The notes beneath the pieces were generated by a model, which searched no databases, was not told the DNA's origin, and saw only the letters and a program-made list of their open reading frames with translations. Made by a program: the position numbers and the translations under genes. A stretch of DNA of 64,000 bases from Fodinibius salsisoli (lineage in GTDB: Bacteria > Bacteroidota > Rhodothermia > Balneolales > Balneolaceae), in contig NZ_JAGGJA010000002.1 of the NCBI RefSeq assembly GCF_026229185.1, positions 1 to 64,000 of the forward strand. Reading direction: 5' to 3'. Of the stretch, positions 41,651 through 49,426 are shown piece by piece. Each line of letters begins with the position of its first letter. The first letter of the stretch is position 1.

Positions 41651-42313
41651 CTAATTTAGTTTTGGTTTAACAAAGTGATCATAAAAATATTTAGATGTAG
41701 AGTAATTCAATTTACTCGCTTTTCTGGGTGGAACACGAGTTTGTAGAATTTTATATAGTGATAACGAATCAATTTTAATTTCCCGTAACTTTCTGGCTGT
41801 TTCTTTTTTTAGGCCTTGCTGATATTGTTTCTGTATTCTTTGAGCTTCTTTTTTAGAGAAGCCAATATGTTGAAATAATTTTTCCATTTGATGGCGCCAC
41901 ATAATAAGTCCATCAGTTTCTGGAAATAATTTATCAGTAATCAGAGTTTGATCATCCTCTTTTCTAAAAAGTGAAAGAGTATTAGTTTTTGCTTCAAAGG
42001 ATTGAGTAAACAATGAAAAGTAAAAAGCTAATCGCTTTCGACTGACAGGTATTTTATTTTTAATAAATTTTCTAAACCGATTTGTTTGTCCGATAAATGT
42101 TATTTCTTTGGCCGCTCCCGCCCAGCCGATTATTGGTTGATAAGTATTATCTTGATCTATGATATAGGCTGAATAAACGTAATCGGTGAATTCATGACTA
42201 TTTGTTAAATATGAAAAGATGGCTTTCTTATTTTGAGGAAATAGCTTTTTAGTTAGGGTGGGGTTTTCTTCAGCTACCCAAACCTCTTCTTCGATATTTT
42301 TCAAAGAATTCAT
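41651..42313 (-). CDS. Cassette gene, unknown 220-aa protein
   Basis: Starts at ATG 42313 (MNSLKNIEEEVWVAEENPTL), 19 bp after the nuclease-like gene's stop; a TTG at 42349 would overlap it. Middle segment KEITFIGQTNRFRKFIKNKI then PVSRKRLAFYFSLFTQ; later HQMEKLFQHIGFSKKEAQRI and KIDSLSLYKILQTRVPPRKA. The protein is basic in its second half and could bind nucleic acid. It shares its cassette with the nuclease-like gene, suggesting they work together. Family unknown. Confidence 0.55.
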   Translation of the reverse strand: MNSLKNIEEEVWVAEENPTLTKKLFPQNKKAIFSYLTNSHEFTDYVYSAYIIDQDNTYQPIIGWAGAAKEITFIGQTNRFRKFIKNKIPVSRKRLAFYFSLFTQSFEAKTNTLSLFRKEDDQTLITDKLFPETDGLIMWRHQMEKLFQHIGFSKKEAQRIQKQYQQGLKKETARKLREIKIDSLSLYKILQTRVPPRKASKLNYSTSKYFYDHFVKPKLN

Positions 42314-42332
42314 TATTAAACAACTGCGATTT

Positions 42333-42947
42333 TTAATTAAATGGGCCAATTACCCAATACCTGAGTTCTGTTGGTATATTAAGACTCTCGCCACATTTTA
42401 TTAATCCTGTCTCAACAGTGTGATCCTTATACCAATTATTTACCCTTAAATTTACTTCTTCATCGATTATTTGTGGAGAGTCAACCTTTCTTAAAGATCG
42501 ATTAATATCTGAATAGTATTTAACTATTCCCTTTAATTGCTTTTTTATTTGTCTTTTAGGATTTGTGGAGAGTAAAACTTCAAATATTTTTGTTTTAGGC
42601 CAAGAAATATTTTTTGATTTCTGGACATCCTTTTCAATTTCTGTTTCAAATTTATTCGGCCTGCTGTTGTTTAATAAGACATCAAAGTGATACATGGCCT
42701 TGAATTCGATAAGAGCAATAGGATGATCTTGATTTAAGATAGCTAAGTCACAGCGCTTTCTATCATAAATCCATTCTCTACTAGCAATAAAACCTTCAGA
42801 ATTAAGCTCTTTTTGTATTTGAAATGCAACTTTGTCGCGGATAGGCATTTCAATTTTTGATGTCAGAGCCAGATAAGCCAATTCATTTTGCGAAAAATGA
42901 TCAAGAGTTTCTTCGAGTTTATTTACTAACAACTTAGATATATTCAT
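42333..42947 (-). CDS. Cassette gene, PD-(D/E)XK restriction-like protein
   Basis: 204 residues. EWIYDRKRCDLAILNQDHPI followed by ALIEFKAMYHFD gives the D...ExK active-site pattern of PD-(D/E)XK nucleases, preceded by the helix VAFQIQKELNSEGFIASREW. The C-terminal part (NVWYKD-like helices and LRYWVIGPFN) closes the fold. It is the first gene of a two-gene cassette. Whether it cuts DNA alone is unknown. Confidence 0.62.
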   Translation of the reverse strand: MNISKLLVNKLEETLDHFSQNELAYLALTSKIEMPIRDKVAFQIQKELNSEGFIASREWIYDRKRCDLAILNQDHPIALIEFKAMYHFDVLLNNSRPNKFETEIEKDVQKSKNISWPKTKIFEVLLSTNPKRQIKKQLKGIVKYYSDINRSLRKVDSPQIIDEEVNLRVNNWYKDHTVETGLIKCGESLNIPTELRYWVIGPFN

Positions 42948-42987
42948 TTTCTTGATGAATTTTGGAGATTAATTTTATGGAAAAGAA

Positions 42988-43112
42988 ACCTAACGATTGG
43001 CGCATAAGGTGCGCACGCAATAAAATTGAATTGTTAAATAATGAACGATGAGTTAAAAAGACAAAAGTAGCAAGTTCTAACGAAATATGTCCGCTTAATT
43101 CGCTGGTCAATT
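42988..43112 (-). repeat. attC-like cassette site 20
   Basis: The rightmost clear copy. Gene-strand end ATCGTTAGGTTTC fits GTTRRRY; arms GGCGCATAAGGTGCGCACGC and CCGCTTAATTCGCTGG are well kept. No attI or integrase lies beyond it in the next 10 kb. Confidence 0.75.
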
Positions 43113-43461
43113 ATTGATTATTTTTATACCTGATTGCAACAGCTTCAAGCTCATTAATAGGTACACCATAGGCCATATCTCCAACAGGCATTGCAACTGT
43201 TCCTTTATTTCTTTCACCCAGAATTATAATAGCATTTGCACCTATTTCTTTAGCTTTATTCTTTAAATCAACAATTGCATCATTTCCTGCTTCAGCAGAA
43301 AGGAGTCCCAATTCCATGTAATCTTTTTCTGGCGGATTTGTTTGAAAAACTTTGACTTCTTTAGTGGGTTCAAAAGTTTGATCAGTATATCTCAAGAAAT
43401 CTACATTTGAGCATGAAATGAAAATTGTCAATAATAAGAGAAGAGGGAAAAACTTATTCAT
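43111..43461 (-). CDS. Lipoprotein with YbjQ/DUF4156-like domain
   Basis: 116 residues. The lipobox LTIFISCSNVD is followed by a small domain with PTKEVKVFQTNPPEKDYMEL, LLSAEAGNDAIVDLKNKAKE and IGANAIIILGER, the usual layout of DUF4156/YbjQ-like lipoproteins found in envelopes. It ends at cassette site 20 and is the first gene of the array in transcription order. Function unknown. Confidence 0.6.
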   Translation of the reverse strand: MNKFFPLLLLLTIFISCSNVDFLRYTDQTFEPTKEVKVFQTNPPEKDYMELGLLSAEAGNDAIVDLKNKAKEIGANAIIILGERNKGTVAMPVGDMAYGVPINELEAVAIRYKNNQ

Positions 43462-43631
43462 AATGAATGTTGAGAATATTTAACTCATTTATATTATGAT
43501 TACATAATGCCGTATAAATACCTTATAGATAAGCATCAGCATTAATTTTTGACGAATAAAATATTTGAATATAAATGAAGAATTGATCTCAGAAGCTCAA
43601 AAATCCTTTATTTAAAATTTTATTGATGGTG

Positions 43632-44069
43632 TCATTTATACAACCCTTCTGTTTTCTTAATCATGATTATATACTCCTCTTCTGTTATACCAATATCCTT
43701 GCAAAAACCCATTGCGAAATTCACCTCTCTTTCAGTTATTTCTCCATCACTTGAGATTAGACCATGAACAGCCAGAATGTACCAATCCTTTTGCAAATCA
43801 CTCAGGCTATCTAAGTGTTTTATTATTTCATGATGGCCTTTTTGAGCAAGTTCAACAAATGCTGGATCATCCTCATTTAAGTCTAATACTTCAGTTATTT
43901 TTGCGATATACCCTCCTTCATTTAAATGAATACCATCTGATTTTGCTATAATAAATAAACTTGCAATGATAGCAACTTTTTGATTTTTGCTAAGATCATT
44001 TTGAAAGTCACTTAAATGCTCTTGAATTGGTGTTTTTTTGTTTTTGTCTCGTTTAAAAAATGAAAACAT
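43632..44069 (-). CDS. TerB-like helical protein
   Basis: 145 residues from the ATG at 44069 (MFSFFKRDKNKKTPIQEHLS). KVAIIASLFIIAKSDGIHLN, then GGYIAKITEVLDLNEDDPAF and DWYILAVHGLISSDGEITE with EREVNFAMGFCKDIGITEEE have the paired D-G helix-loop pattern of the TerB fold, whose acidic residues bind metal. TerB proteins associate with tellurite resistance and phage-defence gene sets. It is 40 bp downstream of the 148-aa membrane protein gene. No other ter gene is present. Confidence 0.65.
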   Translation of the reverse strand: MFSFFKRDKNKKTPIQEHLSDFQNDLSKNQKVAIIASLFIIAKSDGIHLNEGGYIAKITEVLDLNEDDPAFVELAQKGHHEIIKHLDSLSDLQKDWYILAVHGLISSDGEITEREVNFAMGFCKDIGITEEEYIIMIKKTEGLYK

Positions 44070-44109
44070 AATCTTTGATAAGATGAAAGTTGTATTTGAT
44101 AACAAAGAA

Positions 44110-44556
44110 TTAATCCCTATTCAATTTTAGCCCTGTATTTTTGAAATCTACCAATTCATCATTTGAAAAATTACCGATAAGTCTATGAATCATCGTCTCT
44201 TGATCTTCATCAATATTTACTTTGATAGAACCTTCATGTGATTGTCCTGAAGGTAATTCACATCCCATTACAATTTCAGCCTCTGTTGGAGTTATTTGTA
44301 TGATTTGAATTCCAACTTTTCCATCCCAAGTTCCATAATGAAGATATAAGGAATCTTTATTTATTTCTCTTAGCTGAAAATCCTGTTCCTTAAAATAGTC
44401 AACAAAATCTTTGTACAATTCATACATCCCTCCTTTTTGCTTAACAGTTTTGTGGATTTCTTTTCTATTTTTATAAAATGATTTACCACTTTCACCTTTC
44501 ATGATGAAAAAGACAAAAACTACCCCAATAACCAATAATAAAATTAGAACTTCCAT
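44110..44556 (-). CDS. Single-span membrane protein, unknown
   Basis: 148 residues. An N-terminal helix (EVLILLLVIGVVFVFFIM) anchors a soluble domain with LYKDFVDYFKEQDFQLREIN, DSLYLHYGTWDGKVGIQIIQ and ITPTEAEIVMGCELPSGQ. The pattern of a YbjN-like (bacterial sensory transduction) domain is possible but not compelling. Same strand as the TerB-like gene and probably one operon. Confidence 0.5.
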   Translation of the reverse strand: MEVLILLLVIGVVFVFFIMKGESGKSFYKNRKEIHKTVKQKGGMYELYKDFVDYFKEQDFQLREINKDSLYLHYGTWDGKVGIQIIQITPTEAEIVMGCELPSGQSHEGSIKVNIDEDQETMIHRLIGNFSNDELVDFKNTGLKLNRD

Positions 44557-44867
44557 AATGATTAAATTTATATATTATCCCCTCTCCTAATATTGTATAT
44601 ATAACTCAAATAAATAATTATCTCTATTAATATTATTTAATATATACAAAACGTTAAATTCACTTGGAAATATTATTTAAATGGCTTAATCAGCATCTAT
44701 AAATGTTTTTTGTATATCGAAGTTAGAGACTACAAACCGTGAAATAGATAAAACTATCCCCTTCCTTTCCGAACAGATTTTAATAAACTTATTCTCAATT
44801 TTTTGTAGCATTTTCAAAGTTAGCTATAATTAAAACAAATGATTTTTATTCATCGCTAAATACAAAA
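44557..44867. other. AT-rich intergenic region between divergent genes
   Basis: 311 bp between the left-reading 148-aa gene and the right-reading 182-aa gene. Very AT-rich with several TATATA/TATAAT-like words and no open frame worth naming. It probably carries the two divergent promoters. No repeat or attI-like site is visible. Confidence 0.4.
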
Positions 44868-45416
44868 ATGCTTAAAACAGAATTACTCAACAAATTAATC
44901 AATGACACTTATAAACATGCCAGAAGACAATTGTTGACACCAGCAAACCTGGGCTTACTTAGAAGTGGATCTAAGGAAAAGTTTGCTGGTCATTTAGAGC
45001 AAATCAATGTAAACAAGCTGGTTTATATTTCCACGAGACATGAATATGACAATTGGTTTGATTGTACTCTCCTACCCTTTCACCACAATATGACCAACAT
45101 CTATCGAGATAATTTAAAAGTTACCCAAGATAACCCTTATAGCTATTCTGCACGAGTATTATCCCGGTATATCAAAACTATATGCTTTCGAACCTGGCTT
45201 TATGATGAATATGAGGTCTATTTGGAGATTCAGCATCCTATCCTTACAAATAAATTTTTAGAAACCTTTTCTGAGCTCCAAATCAAAAAAGTTAAGGGAA
45301 TATCAGGGAGATCAGAATATTACCATGTCATAGAGTTTTATAGAGGAATGATTGATAGAAAGAAAAATGACAAGAATAAAGCCTTACTAGAGTTCGAAAT
45401 GTGTCAAGACTTTTAA
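44868..45416 (+). CDS. Unknown 182-aa protein
   Basis: MLKTELLNKLINDTYKHARR begins a soluble basic protein; FAGHLEQINVNKLVYISTRH, EYDNWFDCTLLPFHHNMTNI and HVIEFYRGMIDRKKNDKNKA are its recognisable segments. No family or motif is identified. It is transcribed toward the XRE regulator gene and ends 80 bp before that gene's stop. Confidence 0.5.
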   Translation: MLKTELLNKLINDTYKHARRQLLTPANLGLLRSGSKEKFAGHLEQINVNKLVYISTRHEYDNWFDCTLLPFHHNMTNIYRDNLKVTQDNPYSYSARVLSRYIKTICFRTWLYDEYEVYLEIQHPILTNKFLETFSELQIKKVKGISGRSEYYHVIEFYRGMIDRKKNDKNKALLEFEMCQDF

Positions 45417-45496
45417 TACTACAGGATTGTTATGAACCAAGTAAAAGATGTCAGAACCAAACACATTGTTAATTTCTTCAATCTAATACTCAATAA

Positions 45497-45739
45497 TTAT
45501 TCAGAAGCATTCATCTTTTCCTGAAGTGCACTTATTAATTTGGTTGGTATAACTTCTAGCCCTTTTGCCAACTTTAGAACGGTAAACAGGGATGGCATAT
45601 ACTTCCCCCTCTCTAAGTCGGAAATATAGGTTACATCCATCCTCCCCTTTTCAGCCACTTCGGATTGTTTGAGATTTTTATCCATCCTTATTTCGTATAT
45701 CACTTCACCAAATATGTTTTGTACTTGCTGTTTTTCCAT
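45497..45739 (-). CDS. XRE-family transcriptional regulator
   Basis: 80 residues from the ATG at 45739 (MEKQQVQNIFGEVIYEIRMD). A single HTH_3/Cro-CI domain: KNLKQSEVAEKGRMDVTYIS followed by DLERGKYMPSLFTVLKLAKG. Short XRE proteins of this form are usually autoregulatory repressors. It faces away from the coiled-coil membrane protein gene, with a dyad operator candidate between the two, so it may control that gene row. Confidence 0.8.
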   Translation of the reverse strand: MEKQQVQNIFGEVIYEIRMDKNLKQSEVAEKGRMDVTYISDLERGKYMPSLFTVLKLAKGLEVIPTKLISALQEKMNASE

Positions 45740-45799
45740 AGATGAATAGATACACAGCGAGACGAAATAAGTGAACAGGGTACTTGCCAAGTTAAAATA

Positions 45800-45840
45800 T
45801 ATTTACTATATATTATGATGTGTAAAATATACATTTTACG
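45800..45840. promoter_or_regulatory. Candidate operator between xre and the coiled-coil gene
   Basis: GTAAAAT-ATAC-ATTTTAC (45822-45839) is a perfect 7-bp inverted repeat. Just upstream, AATATATTTACTATATATT is a looser relative. Position between divergent genes fits an XRE binding site overlapping both promoters. Confidence 0.45.
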
Positions 45841-45907
45841 TTGGCTTATAATACCCTATTAAGACTACCAAGGGCATCAGAATATTTAATTTATAAAGGA
45901 GATACTC

Positions 45908-47317
45908 ATGGGAAGAGACGACAGTTTTTTTGAAAAGAATAAAGGAAAAATTGGAATTGCAGGGCTTGCAGTCAATGCCTTGCAAAACCAACAAATTGCA
46001 AAAAGACAAAAGGCATTAGCTCAACTCCAAGCTAAAACTGCCCAGCTCCAGAAGGAAGAAAATGATCTCAAGAAAAAGGAGATAGAATTACTAAAGAAAG
46101 AACAAGAGTCCTTAAAGGAGGAAAAAAAGAAAAGGGAAGAATTAACTGGAGAGTTATTAAATATTACCCCCAAATTATCTCAGCTTCTTGAAAAAATACA
46201 GAACTCGGATTATCAAAGTGAATTTCAGAGAGGCAAAGATCTTTATAAGGCCAGTTGTGTACTTGCCTATATTGATTCACGTAAAGATGTCATTAAAGAC
46301 ATCAATTTTCATGACTATTTATCTAAGCTAAATAATAAGCTAAGCTCTTCTATTCACAAACATCAAAAGTGCTATGAAGTATTTGATAGCTATATGAAGG
46401 ACATGGATCTTTTTGTAGATGAGAATCGTGTCACAATTTCCACGATAGGAAGGCTCATAAACAACTATAGAAAGGGGGATAAATATGATTTTAATAAACT
46501 TGAAAAGGAGCTAAAAAAGATACGTGATGAAAACAGTCATCGTGAGTTATTGCTAGAAGAGTTACGTCATTATCACTCTGTGTTATTTAAGGATAATCTA
46601 TTTACTGATGCTAAATATGTATCTCTGCCTTTATCAGAAAAGCAAAGTGAAACATTAATTTATTTTTTAGAAAATATATCCGATCAAAAGTTTTTTGAAG
46701 ATGAGATTATATATCAACTAGATACATTAAAAGCTAATCATAAGATAGAGCAATTGGCTCAGGAACTGGAAGGTAAAGAAATTTACAAGTATATAGGAGA
46801 TTGTGATCCTTTGAATCTACCAGAAATTCGATCTATCCTGAAAAAGGTAAAGTTATATAACATTGATAATGAATTTGTAGATTCAATAATCCCTAAACTT
46901 AAAGAGTATAAAAATCATATAGGAAAGGTGGTTTCCGGGGCATCAAGGCATGATAAAACATACATGGAACGACTTAAATATACCGTTCGCATAACAGGCA
47001 TTGCTTATGAAAAAATAATTATGGAGAGGCTTGGAGATGTAATGAAAAAGAATGAATTAAGTATTCATTTAACCCTTGCTGTTTTAGGTGTTCTTGTAGT
47101 TTTTATCATCATAGCAGGATTTATGATTGACAGTGGTCGTAATATATCGCAGTTAGTGTTATGGGGTAGTGCTGTAGAAATTCTACTTCTGATAAAACTT
47201 GTTAGTGTATCAACGGATAAAACCGAAGATGTAGAAAACATCATAAAACCTTATAGCAATAAAGTTGATCGATATTTTCAGGATACCATCAACTTACTGA
47301 CTAAGATGAAATCGTAG
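45908..47317 (+). CDS. Coiled-coil protein with C-terminal membrane hairpin
   Basis: 469 residues behind a good ribosome site (AAGGAGATACTC). Residues 25-85 form a Lys/Glu/Gln coiled coil (LQAKTAQLQKEENDLKKKEI). The middle is helical, and two hydrophobic spans close together near 380-430 (LTLAVLGVLVVFIIIAGFMI, ISQLVLWGSAVEILLLIKL) precede a short cytosolic tail. The plan resembles coiled-coil membrane proteins of mobile-element rows, but I recognise no family. Downstream genes (two-span 64 aa, lipoprotein) are on the same strand and may form an envelope-associated operon. Confidence 0.6.
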   Translation: MGRDDSFFEKNKGKIGIAGLAVNALQNQQIAKRQKALAQLQAKTAQLQKEENDLKKKEIELLKKEQESLKEEKKKREELTGELLNITPKLSQLLEKIQNSDYQSEFQRGKDLYKASCVLAYIDSRKDVIKDINFHDYLSKLNNKLSSSIHKHQKCYEVFDSYMKDMDLFVDENRVTISTIGRLINNYRKGDKYDFNKLEKELKKIRDENSHRELLLEELRHYHSVLFKDNLFTDAKYVSLPLSEKQSETLIYFLENISDQKFFEDEIIYQLDTLKANHKIEQLAQELEGKEIYKYIGDCDPLNLPEIRSILKKVKLYNIDNEFVDSIIPKLKEYKNHIGKVVSGASRHDKTYMERLKYTVRITGIAYEKIIMERLGDVMKKNELSIHLTLAVLGVLVVFIIIAGFMIDSGRNISQLVLWGSAVEILLLIKLVSVSTDKTEDVENIIKPYSNKVDRYFQDTINLLTKMKS

Positions 47318-47343
47318 TTATTAACTGATTAAATATAAAAATC

Positions 47344-47538
47344 ATGAGTAATCAAGAATCAGAAACTACGAATATGGGTGCACATGTTATTATGGGCATA
47401 GGAGCCCTACTAACTTTTATCAGTGCTGTAAAAGGTGGTATGGATGCTTCAAGCATTGAAACTACAATGTATACTGTGGGAGGCCTTCTAATGGTTGGAA
47501 TAGGAGGAATAATACACACTATCGGTAATAAATCTTAA
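47344..47538 (+). CDS. Two-span 64-aa membrane protein
   Basis: Two hydrophobic stretches (GAHVIMGIGALLTFISAVKG and YTVGGLLMVGIGGIIHTIGN) joined by a short polar loop. It follows the coiled-coil gene by 26 bp. Small glycine-rich hairpins like this may be holin-like or structural, with no firm evidence here. Confidence 0.5.
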   Translation: MSNQESETTNMGAHVIMGIGALLTFISAVKGGMDASSIETTMYTVGGLLMVGIGGIIHTIGNKS

Positions 47539-47575
47539 TACGTTAGTAACTCTTCTTGCCAATAAACAATAATGT

Positions 47576-47956
47576 ATGTGTATGAAATTATTGAGTATTC
47601 TATTTACAGCATTTATATGTATCTGTTGCCTTTCATGTACCAATCCAGATAAATCACCTGACCCAGACAAAGTAAATACCACCAAGGCGGATAAAACACA
47701 ACCTAAGAACTCTGTATTCCCTCAGGATGAATCTACCGAACCAACTTATAAGGCCATTGCTTTGGAGGGAGCAGAAGTAATCTCATTTGAGGATGGGCGA
47801 GGATATTATTATCAGTCCTGCCCTGTCCACGGAGTCGTAAATAGGTCAAAGAAAGCCTTCACTGGAATCAGTTCTAGTATCTATACCAGTGGATTTCGTT
47901 GTACAAAAGGGGATCAGTACCACAAGGTTAGAATAGAAATCATTAAAGTAGATTAA
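47576..47956 (+). CDS. Small lipoprotein with cysteine pair
   Basis: 126 residues (or 124 from the second ATG at 47582). The signal ends in a Cys-rich lipobox region ICICCLSCTNPDKSPDPDK. A Lys/Thr linker follows, then a compact domain YYYQSCPVHGVVNRSKKAFT with a further Cys near the end (SGFRCTKGDQYHK), possibly a Cys2His-type metal knuckle or a disulphide. Third gene of the row with the coiled-coil membrane protein. Confidence 0.5.
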   Translation: MCMKLLSILFTAFICICCLSCTNPDKSPDPDKVNTTKADKTQPKNSVFPQDESTEPTYKAIALEGAEVISFEDGRGYYYQSCPVHGVVNRSKKAFTGISSSIYTSGFRCTKGDQYHKVRIEIIKVD

Positions 47957-48011
47957 ACAGTTGAGAAAGAATATTGGCTACTGACATTGAATATTTAATC
48001 AAGGGGTAATA

Positions 48012-48263
48012 ATGCTTCGGAAACTATCAATCATGCAATTTTTTTACCATCAATTAGGAAATGAAGAACGACTATTAGTTGCCCTTAAGGAAGCGTTGGA
48101 ATACGAGTCTCAGGAGTTATCTGATTTACTCGAATCAAGATCAATAATTGACCTCCCCCTGCCATCCATTTCATCCAAGAAAATAAATACAGATAAGATA
48201 AGTTCGTTTAAGGAAGCCCTGGAAGAAGAGGTCCTGGAAGTACTTAAAGAGAGAAAAAACTAG
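48012..48263 (+). CDS. Unknown 83-aa helical protein
   Basis: MLRKLSIMQFFYHQLGNEER then LLVALKEALEYESQELSDLL; acidic, helical, no membrane span. It sits 12 bp upstream of the 114-aa gene and probably forms a pair with it. Function unknown. Confidence 0.45.
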   Translation: MLRKLSIMQFFYHQLGNEERLLVALKEALEYESQELSDLLESRSIIDLPLPSISSKKINTDKISSFKEALEEEVLEVLKERKN

Positions 48264-48275
48264 TAGTTTTTTTGT

Positions 48276-48620
48276 ATGGATAAGTCTAATAAAGCTGAAA
48301 TATTAAACTCTAGGCTAAGGGCCTATCAGTGCCTACTGAATGTCAGGTTAATTTATAGGCAGTTAAGTGAGAAAAGAGCTGATATTTTCATTGATGCTAT
48401 GAATAATAATCCATTGAAGGACATTGTTATCCAGGAGGAATTTCGGTTAGACCAGATCAAAAAATTTCATAAGAAACAATATTATAAACTGCTTATATCA
48501 CCTGGAGAGGATAAGAATTCAAAACGTGCTGATAAGCAGGATATTTTAAAATTACGGAAAAATATAAAGGCTAGTTATATCAACGATCTTTGGAGAGAAG
48601 GCCAGTTTAAAATGAACTAA
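48276..48620 (+). CDS. Unknown 114-aa basic helical protein
   Basis: MDKSNKAEILNSRLRAYQCL then LNVRLIYRQLSEKRADIFID; strongly basic, helical, ending FKMN. Preceded closely by the 83-aa gene of opposite charge, which is compatible with an interacting pair. No toxin-antitoxin family can be named. Confidence 0.45.
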   Translation: MDKSNKAEILNSRLRAYQCLLNVRLIYRQLSEKRADIFIDAMNNNPLKDIVIQEEFRLDQIKKFHKKQYYKLLISPGEDKNSKRADKQDILKLRKNIKASYINDLWREGQFKMN

Positions 48621-48728
48621 TATTTCGATTCTAAAGCCCCTAAATTTTATATTCATAGGCTGACCTACCTATGGGTACAAAGATCCTAAAAACCTTGAAT
48701 ATCCCCCCTCCCATTGTTGATAATAATA

Positions 48729-48851
48729 TTAGCAGACGCTTTCATCATTCTCTACAGTTTCCTTACTCTGAATCTGAGATTTCATGTCAAAATAAAATTC
48801 AACTACAACCTGGGCAAACCTGTCTATCTTTTGATCTAAGTATTTAATCAT
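48729..48851 (-). CDS. Possible 40-aa small ORF
   Basis: MIKYLDQKIDRFAQVVVEFY is the front half of a short amphipathic open frame ending SVC. It is the only coherent frame in an otherwise gene-free 800 bp. Composition looks protein-like but there is no ribosome site or neighbour to support it. Confidence 0.3.
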   Translation of the reverse strand: MIKYLDQKIDRFAQVVVEFYFDMKSQIQSKETVENDESVC

Positions 48852-49250
48852 ATTTAGGATTTTAATGACGGATTAAAATTTCTGAATCTGGTATTAATTA
48901 TTCATTATCTTAGATAATAGTATATGACAATTTAGCAGTATTTATTTCTTTTTTTAATTAAGTTTAATACCTGTAGTAATCCATATTCTAAACTTTATAT
49001 CTTACCCATAAGAGCCGATTTTTTAGGCAGGCATTGGTACTACTTAAGTACAGATCTCTTGATGTACCCCTATTTCTATTAGTAATTGAGTTATCTATAA
49101 GGGTCCAGACTAGTCAATCCTAGGACTCACAATTATTCATCTTTCATTAAGAACTCTACAGTAATCAACAATCGTTATTTATCTCTATAAAAAATATATA
49201 GAAAAATAATATTCAGAGAGTATATAAAATAAGTATGTATATATAATGAT

Positions 49251-49279
49251 GTTCTGTCAAAAACAAAAAATGACAGAAC
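49251..49279. promoter_or_regulatory. Perfect 9-bp inverted repeat upstream of the polymerase-like gene
   Basis: GTTCTGTCA and TGACAGAAC are separated by 11 A-rich bases, about 150 bp ahead of the ATG at 49427. It could be an operator, a nicking or origin hairpin, or an attenuator; the absence of a following T-run argues against a terminator for rightward transcription. Confidence 0.45.
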
Positions 49280-49426
49280 TAATTTATACTTTTAAAAGAT
49301 GTATAGCTTCATTATTGGTATTTTTGGGAATATTGGCAATAAAAAATCAAATAATTTTTAGTGGAAACTCGTTTGATCTATAGGTAAACATAGATTTCAA
49401 ACATAAATTCCACATTAAACATAAAC

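Larger units (their letters stand above)
48621..49426. other. 800-bp AT-rich region, possible control or origin segment
   Basis: Apart from a possible 40-codon frame on the minus strand, no gene is visible. It has many A/T runs and a 9-bp perfect inverted repeat near its right end, and leads to the polymerase-like gene. Such stretches in mobile elements can hold an origin or a conjugation site, but I see no iterated direct repeats or DnaA-box clusters to prove it. Confidence 0.35.

Noticed and set aside
23231-43112. CRISPR array
   Set aside because: The repeats are long (80-130 bp), dissimilar in the middle, and separated by whole genes, not by short unique spacers; no cas genes are present.
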